From: JBJFGR01 sp051892875
Lineage (GTDB): Bacteria; Pseudomonadota; Gammaproteobacteria; Enterobacterales; Succinivibrionaceae
Direction: 5' to 3'
NCBI GenBank assembly: GCA_051892875.1
Contig: JBJFGR010000015.1
Span: 1-23,523, forward strand
Length of the DNA stretch: 23,523 bases
Part shown: one piece after another, positions 1 through 4,840 of the stretch
Position numbering within the stretch: the stretch's first letter is position 1
Layout: every line of letters starts with the position of its first letter
Notes under the pieces: model-generated
Told to the model about the DNA's origin: nothing
Database searches by the model: none
Seen by the model: the letters and a program-made list of their open reading frames with translations, nothing else
Translations under genes and position numbers: made by a program

Positions 1-936
1 AATACCATCAATAAGAGGTTGTATATTACAATATACTTGCTCTACATATCTTTTAAATTCTGGCTTCATACAATTTATAAAACATTGTGCTTTAGCAGCA
101 GTCATGGCTTGATTTGAACCACCTGTATTACCTGGAAATACTGCACTATTGATTTTTTTAGTATATGCGTCATCGTTCCAAAGAATAACCGCAGAGCGTG
201 GTCCAAGTAAACCCTTGTGTGTGGTTGTCGTAACAACATCTGACCAAATCGTCGGATCATATTTATCTTCCCATACATGCGCTGCAATAAATAAACTAAA
301 ATGAGCCATATCTGTCCAAAGAATACACGACTTGGGATCAGCTTCTGGATTATTACTTCCACCCTGATCATAATACACAGATTGATTATAATCATCAACA
401 ATAGAACGTATCTTTTCAAAATCAATACGTTTTGAATATGCAGAATAACCCATAATCAATAATCTAGGCTTAACTTCATACAATTTGTTTTTAATTTCAT
501 CATAATCAATTGATTCGTTTACCAGGTCATAATTATAATTTTCATAAAAACGACCAGAATATGTAAATTTAGATCCATGAGTTAAATGAGCCAATTGAGA
601 TAAATTACCAGATAAAGTTCTATCGCCCGGCTTACAAAAAGCATGATAGACACAAGTATTAGCATGACTACCATTAAAAGGTTGTACATTAGCATGTTTA
701 ACTCTAAATAATTCACAGGCTTTGTCTATACAATACTGTTCAACTTTATCTATAGTTTCACATCCGGCATAATGCCTATTTCCAGGGAAACCTTCTGAAT
801 AATGAACAGACATTACAGAGCCTTCCAGATCTAAAATATCTTGATTTGGTAAACCTTCCGAAGCAATAAGACAAATTGTATTATTAAGTTTGTCTGTTTC
901 TTCTTTTACTAATTCTTGCAAATATTTATCAATCAT
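1..936 (-). CDS. glyA: Serine hydroxymethyltransferase (SHMT), 3' end cut by window edge
   Basis: The 312 visible codons match the PLP-dependent SHMT family, which interconverts serine and glycine while loading a one-carbon unit on tetrahydrofolate. Seen in order: LIASEG near residue 23, SEGFPGNRHYAGCE at about 47-60, NVQPFNGSHAN at about 83-93, DMAHF near 209, and VVTTTTHK ending in K241, the expected Schiff-base lysine, followed by GLLGPR. FPGNTGG stands where the family has its FPGxQGG-type loop. The start ATG at 936 has AAGGAGA a few bases upstream. It lies 29 bases behind the CofE-like gene and is probably co-transcribed with it. The C-terminal part is outside the window. Key catalytic motifs are present, so activity is plausible. 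Phage copies could feed thymidylate or modified-base synthesis; which one is inference. Confidence 0.93.
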   Translation of the reverse strand, partial: MIDKYLQELVKEETDKLNNTICLIASEGLPNQDILDLEGSVMSVHYSEGFPGNRHYAGCETIDKVEQYCIDKACELFRVKHANVQPFNGSHANTCVYHAFCKPGDRTLSGNLSQLAHLTHGSKFTYSGRFYENYNYDLVNESIDYDEIKNKLYEVKPRLLIMGYSAYSKRIDFEKIRSIVDDYNQSVYYDQGGSNNPEADPKSCILWTDMAHFSLFIAAHVWEDKYDPTIWSDVVTTTTHKGLLGPRSAVILWNDDAYTKKINSAVFPGNTGGSNQAMTAAKAQCFINCMKPEFKRYVEQVYCNIQPLIDGI

Positions 937-965
937 TGCTTGTTTCTCCTTCTTTTCTTTTTTCC

Positions 966-2030
966 TTAATTGGCATAGTTATCAAAATATCTTTTAACAT
1001 AAACAACCGGTGTACCTTTGTCACCACTTCCTGATGTTAAATCCATTAAAGAACCTAATAGATCTGTATATCTTCTAGGTGTAGTTCCCTGTGAAGCCAT
1101 ATTACCTTTTAAATCTTTGTCTTTATTAGTGATTTCTTGTTTAATTGCTTCTGATAAAGTTTCACCCGACAAATCTTTATATTTATCATCTGCAAAAGCT
1201 TTGAGTTTAATTTCATTAGGTGATCCTTTTAATCCATCTGTATAAGCAGGACTTACAACAGGATCTGCAAATTCCCAAATACCACCAACAGGATCTTTGA
1301 AACAACCATCACCATAAATCATTACTTCAACAGTTTTACCGGTTTTCTTTTTAATATCGGCTTGAATATCATTAACAATAGATTTACTAAATGTTTTTGA
1401 AGGGAATAGCTTTAAAGTTTCTTCATCGACTTTGTTTGAGCCATAGAGTCCATATTCGCATTTATTAGCACAAATATCCGCTAAAGAACAACCTTCTTTA
1501 CTTAATCCGAGTGTTTTTGTTTTATAGGAACGACAATCTATTGTAAAAAAGTCTTTTGCATTAAACGAGTCAAGGAAAGGTGGACAAATATAATGTGCCG
1601 AGCATGCTTTTCCTTCTGCCAAAACGATACCTTTGTAATAATCATCGTAATTCATGCCTGTGAAAATATGGTTTTGACGTGTATTACCAACTTCATCTCT
1701 TTCTGGCATAATTACCCATACTTCTTGACCAGCAGCTCTCGCAATAGCTTTAAGAATAATAGCAAAACGATTGCGTGAATAAATAGGCTCGTTTGCTACA
1801 ATAATAGGAGCATTATTTGATATTCTTCTAATTTCATCCGCTACTTCATCAACTGTTACATAATTACCTTGTGCTCTGGCAACAATTGATTCAGTAATTC
1901 CAATAACATCTCTATCTTCAATATTATCAATAGAATTTAATACAGTATCAACTACAATTTTAACCAGATCGTCACCTTTTCTGATGATTGGCATAATTAA
2001 ACCAGTTGAACTAACTCCATATTTTTTCAT
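966..2030 (-). CDS. CofE/F420-0:gamma-glutamyl ligase-like protein
   Basis: A 354-residue protein whose N-terminus resembles the COG1478/F420_ligase family: GLIMPIIRKGDDLVKIV, then DRDVIGITESIVARAQGNYV, the region that in CofE reads roughly 'ikpGDdl...DgDivvvtskivSkaeG'. Family members add L-glutamate by a gamma linkage to F420-0; some bacterial relatives act on folates. There is a Cys-containing central part (CxxxCxxG near residues 170-180) and a lysine-rich C-terminal tail. The ATG at 2030 is chosen over an upstream GTG at 2051 because AGGAAG sits 7 bases before it. Its promoter-like element is at 2081-2092 and SHMT follows 29 bases downstream. The pairing with SHMT suggests a folate substrate, but that is inference. 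Family call fairly sure, substrate unknown. Confidence 0.75.
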   Translation of the reverse strand: MKKYGVSSTGLIMPIIRKGDDLVKIVVDTVLNSIDNIEDRDVIGITESIVARAQGNYVTVDEVADEIRRISNNAPIIVANEPIYSRNRFAIILKAIARAAGQEVWVIMPERDEVGNTRQNHIFTGMNYDDYYKGIVLAEGKACSAHYICPPFLDSFNAKDFFTIDCRSYKTKTLGLSKEGCSLADICANKCEYGLYGSNKVDEETLKLFPSKTFSKSIVNDIQADIKKKTGKTVEVMIYGDGCFKDPVGGIWEFADPVVSPAYTDGLKGSPNEIKLKAFADDKYKDLSGETLSEAIKQEITNKDKDLKGNMASQGTTPRRYTDLLGSLMDLTSGSGDKGTPVVYVKRYFDNYAN

Positions 2031-2080
2031 GTATAAGCTTCCTTTTCGCACTATAATATTTTTGACGCATTCTTACAACC

Positions 2081-2092
2081 ATTATTTAGAAT
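2081..2092 (-). promoter_or_regulatory. Putative phage promoter (minus strand) for the CofE-like/SHMT unit
   Basis: Reads ATTCTAAATAAT on the minus strand, about 50 bases before the ATG at 2030. It matches the RTTCTAWWWA element found before most units in this window and points the same way as its gene. No clear -35 box is visible. Confidence 0.45.
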
Positions 2093-2150
2093 ATTTTAGT
2101 TAATTATTTCTACCGATAAAATTTTTCCTTTTATTTACTTATATTACACT

Positions 2151-2160
2151 GTTCTAGAAA
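2151..2160 (+). promoter_or_regulatory. Putative phage promoter for the 2218-4053 gene cluster
   Basis: GTTCTAGAAA preceded by CACT, very like the element at 4062 (preceded by CACA), 67 bases before the start at 2218. A second, weaker match (TTCTAAATAAAA) follows at about 2194. The 2031-2217 gap between divergent genes thus appears to hold a promoter for each side. Confidence 0.5.
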
Positions 2161-2217
2161 AATAGTTATACGTTTTGTCTAATATTTTAACCTTTCTAAA
2201 TAAAATGAAACAAATCA

Positions 2218-2622
2218 ATGGCCATTAAAAGTAAATTAGATCCAGAAGATAAGATAGAATTACTCATTAAACTTGCTTTTGGAATACCACCGAAAGATTT
2301 ATCAAAAGAGTATGACTTATCAGAAGAAAAAATTATTAATCTTAGAAAAAACAATTACTTAAAATACAATGAATTTTTCGATCATTGGAGAATCGATAAA
2401 GAGGTTGCGGTTTTAGATTTAACTCCTAAACACGAAAGAGCTTTAAGTATAGTCAAAAAGTTTTATAAATCAAAAATTACAATCATTTCTGCAAATTCTA
2501 TTTTATATAACGGTAAACCTTGTACAATGTCTGAAATCTTAGATATGGCAGACTATATTCTTCAAAAAGATAATATAATGTGCTTTAAAGATTTACCACT
2601 TCAAATTAAAAATCATTATTAA
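2218..2622 (+). CDS. Small protein with possible N-terminal helix-turn-helix
   Basis: 134 residues, not recognised. Residues about 10-45 read as three short helices (DKIELLIKLAFG, KDLSKEYD, EEKIINLRKN), the spacing of a simple helix-turn-helix such as is found in transposase-like or small-terminase N-termini. The remainder is mixed, with an ISANSILYNGKP segment near residue 90. It is the first gene of the cluster leading to the terminase genes. No good Shine-Dalgarno precedes the ATG; the short ATG frame at 2204 stops at once, so this start is kept. A DNA-binding or regulatory role is a guess from the helix pattern. Confidence 0.7.
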   Translation: MAIKSKLDPEDKIELLIKLAFGIPPKDLSKEYDLSEEKIINLRKNNYLKYNEFFDHWRIDKEVAVLDLTPKHERALSIVKKFYKSKITIISANSILYNGKPCTMSEILDMADYILQKDNIMCFKDLPLQIKNHY

Positions 2623-2641
2623 AAAGGAGAATAAATAAAAA

Positions 2642-3052
2642 ATGGCAATACAGCAAAAAGTCGTTGATATTTCCAGTAAAGAATTAACAAAACAGCAGTA
2701 TGCCGAATCAACCAAAGGTATATACATGAATATGCTTTGTGGTTGTAGATGGGACCCTGTTGATAATAAATATAAAATGGCACCTATTGTTTATTCTGAT
2801 GTACCACTCGAAGGTGAAAAAGTTAAATACGGAAGTGGACAAGAATTTGTTGTAAATTATTCCTGTCTTGCTGAAGAATTTGCGCACAAAACCGAAGTAA
2901 AAGATATGTGGTGGAAAAAAGCTCAGGAAATTGTAGATATGTATAAAGAGCAGTGCCAAATTGAAGACCATATCAAATCACACAACACAGATCTTAAAAA
3001 GTTACGTAAAGAAGGCGTACTTAAAGATCAAGAAGATTTAGATAAAGAATAA
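2642..3052 (+). CDS. Hypothetical phage protein
   Basis: 136 residues, not recognised. Soluble, with a Trp/Cys-bearing middle (GCRWDP near 34-39, KDMWWKK near 86-92) and a highly charged, probably helical C-terminus from about residue 95 that ends in DKE. There are no membrane segments. AGGAG lies about 12 bases before the ATG. Its TAA stop overlaps the ATG of the next gene by one base (taATG), so the two are translationally coupled. The place in the terminase operon suggests a packaging or virion job; the sequence itself does not say. Confidence 0.75.
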   Translation: MAIQQKVVDISSKELTKQQYAESTKGIYMNMLCGCRWDPVDNKYKMAPIVYSDVPLEGEKVKYGSGQEFVVNYSCLAEEFAHKTEVKDMWWKKAQEIVDMYKEQCQIEDHIKSHNTDLKKLRKEGVLKDQEDLDKE

Positions 3053-3333
3053 TGTCTACAAACTATTCTAAAATTAAAACTATTTCCGAAGACACCGGTT
3101 TAAAAGAATCACAAGTTGCCGAAGTACTTTATTCCTACTTATGCTGGTGTCTTCAAGAGGTTTTAATATCCGGAGAATCAAGAACAGTCTTCGGTACTTT
3201 GTCTTTAAATGAAAATAATCGCCTAAAACTAGAAAACGATAAAGAAGGACTAATTTCACTACTCGGAAAATCAGATATTAAAATGATTAGAAAGATTTGT
3301 GAAGAAGGACCAGACTTTAAAATTTTTGGATAA
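3052..3333 (+). CDS. HU/IHF-like small DNA-binding protein (putative)
   Basis: 93 residues. The pattern TISEDTGLKESQVAEVL, then a helix, then LISGESRTVFGTLSL follows the HU/IHF N-terminal body: helix, 'TGLskxxV', helix, then 'l..Ge.v.i.gfGtf'. The beta-arm that usually carries the DNA-contacting proline is short or absent here, as the protein ends about 40 residues after the FGTL strand. If the fold is right it would bend or bind DNA, as IHF does at lambda packaging sites. It is coupled to the preceding gene and lies upstream of both terminase genes. Recognition is by pattern only; moderate confidence in the fold, low in the function. Confidence 0.6.
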   Translation: MSTNYSKIKTISEDTGLKESQVAEVLYSYLCWCLQEVLISGESRTVFGTLSLNENNRLKLENDKEGLISLLGKSDIKMIRKICEEGPDFKIFG

Positions 3334-3338
3334 TATAA

Positions 3339-3584
3339 TTGATAAAAACTACATTCAAAGAAGAAAGAGACCTCGAAGAACTAATAGAAGATACATTCGA
3401 CCTATGCGTTTCTAATAAAGATGAAATATACTGGTTAATTTGTCTTTTACGCGGATTTATGAATATTCCGAATAAACGTACTGAATACTGCCAAGAAAAC
3501 TTCGAAATAAACAGATGGCAATATCAACTACACCCAATCATTGAAAAACATAAAAAAAGGTATCGTCACAGTTGCTATGAGTAG
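3339..3584 (+). CDS. Hypothetical small protein (TTG start)
   Basis: 81 residues, not recognised. Acidic and helical at the N-terminus (EERDLEELIEDTFDL), then a WLICLLRGF segment too short to be sure of as a membrane helix, and a basic C-terminus. The start is a TTG 5 bases after the previous stop, with GGA of the upstream TTGGATAA about 8 bases before it; no ATG is available near the N-terminus. Its TAG stop overlaps the start region of the next gene, which fits a tightly packed operon. Confidence 0.6.
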   Translation: MIKTTFKEERDLEELIEDTFDLCVSNKDEIYWLICLLRGFMNIPNKRTEYCQENFEINRWQYQLHPIIEKHKKRYRHSCYE

Positions 3585-4053
3585 TGCAAAAGAATTTACA
3601 TTATCACACGAAGAATTAAGTAGTAAAGAAATGGTATATATTGCATGTACTATTCTTGAATCACGTGGATATCAGGGTTTTACTCAATTATTACAAATAG
3701 TAGACGATCCAACCATTATTCTTAAAATTATCCGCTTTCTTTATGGTATGGAAATTAAAGTACCGCCTCTAAAGGAATTCATAAATTGTCTACGCGCAGC
3801 TGAATATACCTTCTGTGACATGCATAAAAAAATCCACGTAAACTTATGCGCTAAACCAGTCGATATACGTAACTTCATGGGTATTACAGAAGAAGAAGAA
3901 AAAGAACTTCTACAAATCTTCGATGAATGGTGTACCTTTATGCACAAAAACGGTATAGACCTAACAAATATCATGCACATCAATCGAAATAATACCAAAA
4001 AACGTATAAAAATGAATGCAATAGGCAAAAAATGGACTAAAAAGTTATACTAA
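3577..4053 (+). CDS. Hypothetical phage protein
   Basis: 158 residues, not recognised. Mostly helical with several Cys and His residues (ACTILESRG, NCLRAAEYTFCDMHKKIH, EWCTFMHKN) and a basic tail rich in Lys and Asn. The frame is open from a TTG at 3541, but the ATG at 3577 overlaps the end of the previous gene (tATGagtag) and gives a natural N-terminus, MSSAKEF. There is no strong Shine-Dalgarno, so expression probably depends on coupling. It is the last gene before a new promoter element at 4062. Function unknown. Confidence 0.7.
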   Translation: MSSAKEFTLSHEELSSKEMVYIACTILESRGYQGFTQLLQIVDDPTIILKIIRFLYGMEIKVPPLKEFINCLRAAEYTFCDMHKKIHVNLCAKPVDIRNFMGITEEEEKELLQIFDEWCTFMHKNGIDLTNIMHINRNNTKKRIKMNAIGKKWTKKLY

Positions 4054-4061
4054 AATACACA

Positions 4062-4082
4062 GTTCTAATTATATAGTATAAA
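4062..4082 (+). promoter_or_regulatory. Putative phage promoter for the small terminase-like gene
   Basis: GTTCTAATTATATAGTATAA, preceded by CACA, 41 bases before the ATG at 4103. One of the fullest examples of the window-wide element. The bases ATAGTATAA recur at 17150 behind the same TTCTA core. Confidence 0.6.
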
Positions 4083-4102
4083 ATAAACAAAGAGTTAATA
4101 TT

Positions 4103-4678
4103 ATGAGTGACGATTTTCCTAAATATTGGACCGAAGAAGAAGTAAATCCAGAAACAGGTGAAATTTATGATAATTCTACTGCTTTAATGCCCGTTGTAGA
4201 AGAAGAAATTCCTTTACCTACTATAGCAGAACAAAGAGAAATTGTAAACGAAGCAACAGATGTATCTAAAGAAAGTAAATCTATGCTCAATAGCCTCATA
4301 GAAATGAATACCGTTGCTCAAACTCTCGCTGCTATCCGTACAAATGAAACGGCTGAACAAAGACGAAACGTAATTACTGCATGGAGCGAAAACTTTATAA
4401 ATGCCAGAATGCAAAACAACGTATCCGCCGAATTACTCAAACAAAAATTACTCGAACGTCTAATCCAAAACCTTCCTAACCTTGATCTAGAAACTACAGC
4501 CAGAATCTACAACGATTTGACAGACGTTTCTTCAGTTGACGCACAACAAGCCTTCTCTGCAATTACAGGTGGTGGCGCTGCTGTTCCTGGAAATTCTGGA
4601 GGCATCTCTCTAACGATAAATAATGCAACGAGTGAAGGAGCTACAATTACAAACAATACTCTATATGCTAGCTCTTAA
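4103..4678 (+). CDS. Putative terminase small subunit
   Basis: 191 residues. The acidic N-terminus (about 1-45) contains NPETGEI and EEEIPLP. A long helical core runs from about 50 to 150 with NTVAQTLAAIRTNETAEQRR and LLERLIQNLPNLDLETTARI. The tail is low-complexity, with Gly, Asn, Thr and Ser, from about residue 150. Helical core plus flexible tail, and the position directly before the large terminase, fit a small terminase, which recognises phage DNA and stimulates the large subunit. I do not see a clear helix-turn-helix, so the call rests mainly on position. The reading frame stays open for 39 further codons after the TAA (see the entry at 4679). AAAGAG about 8 bases upstream is a weak Shine-Dalgarno. 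Confidence 0.5.
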   Translation: MSDDFPKYWTEEEVNPETGEIYDNSTALMPVVEEEIPLPTIAEQREIVNEATDVSKESKSMLNSLIEMNTVAQTLAAIRTNETAEQRRNVITAWSENFINARMQNNVSAELLKQKLLERLIQNLPNLDLETTARIYNDLTDVSSVDAQQAFSAITGGGAAVPGNSGGISLTINNATSEGATITNNTLYASS

Positions 4679-4798
4679 CATGTCGTTCAATTAAAAGAGG
4701 TCAATACTTTAAACTCTTCAATAAAAGCTTGGAATAATATGCCCTTACCAAAGAAAAAAGTAATAGATACAGAATACATCGAAAATAAAAAAGATTAA
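4679..4798 (+). other. In-frame open stretch after the small terminase stop, with a 19-residue ORF
   Basis: Directly after the TAA at 4676-4678, the same frame continues for 39 sense codons to a TAA at 4796-4798. It reads like ordinary protein (VVQLKEVNTLNSS, then KAWNNMPLPKKKVIDTEY). The only usual start inside is the ATG at 4739, which would give 19 residues with a poor Shine-Dalgarno. It may be a C-terminal extension lost to a recent stop, stop readthrough, a tiny gene, or chance. Nothing else is visible in this 162-base gap except the promoter element at 4809. Confidence 0.3.
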
Positions 4799-4808
4799 TT
4801 CAGTAGAA

Positions 4809-4817
4809 ATTCTATAT
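4809..4817 (+). promoter_or_regulatory. Putative phage promoter for the large terminase
   Basis: ATTCTATAT followed by CAAAAATAC, 32 bases before the ATG at 4841, which has AGGA 5 bases upstream. It matches the shared element. Confidence 0.5.
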
Positions 4818-4840
4818 CAAAAATACTAAAAAGGATTTTC

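Noticed and set aside
1018..1245. Plus-strand frame opposite the CofE-like gene
   Set aside because: It lies wholly within a convincing minus-strand gene and reads as low-complexity Ser/Leu sequence.
2031..2051. GTG start at 2051 for the CofE-like gene
   Set aside because: The bases after it form the AGGAAG ribosome site of the ATG at 2030, so the shorter start is better.
3741..4028. 95-codon minus-strand frame opposite the 3577-4053 gene
   Set aside because: It is antisense to a better-placed gene, with no ribosome site or promoter element, and is rich in Ser, Phe and Ile as expected of a shadow frame.
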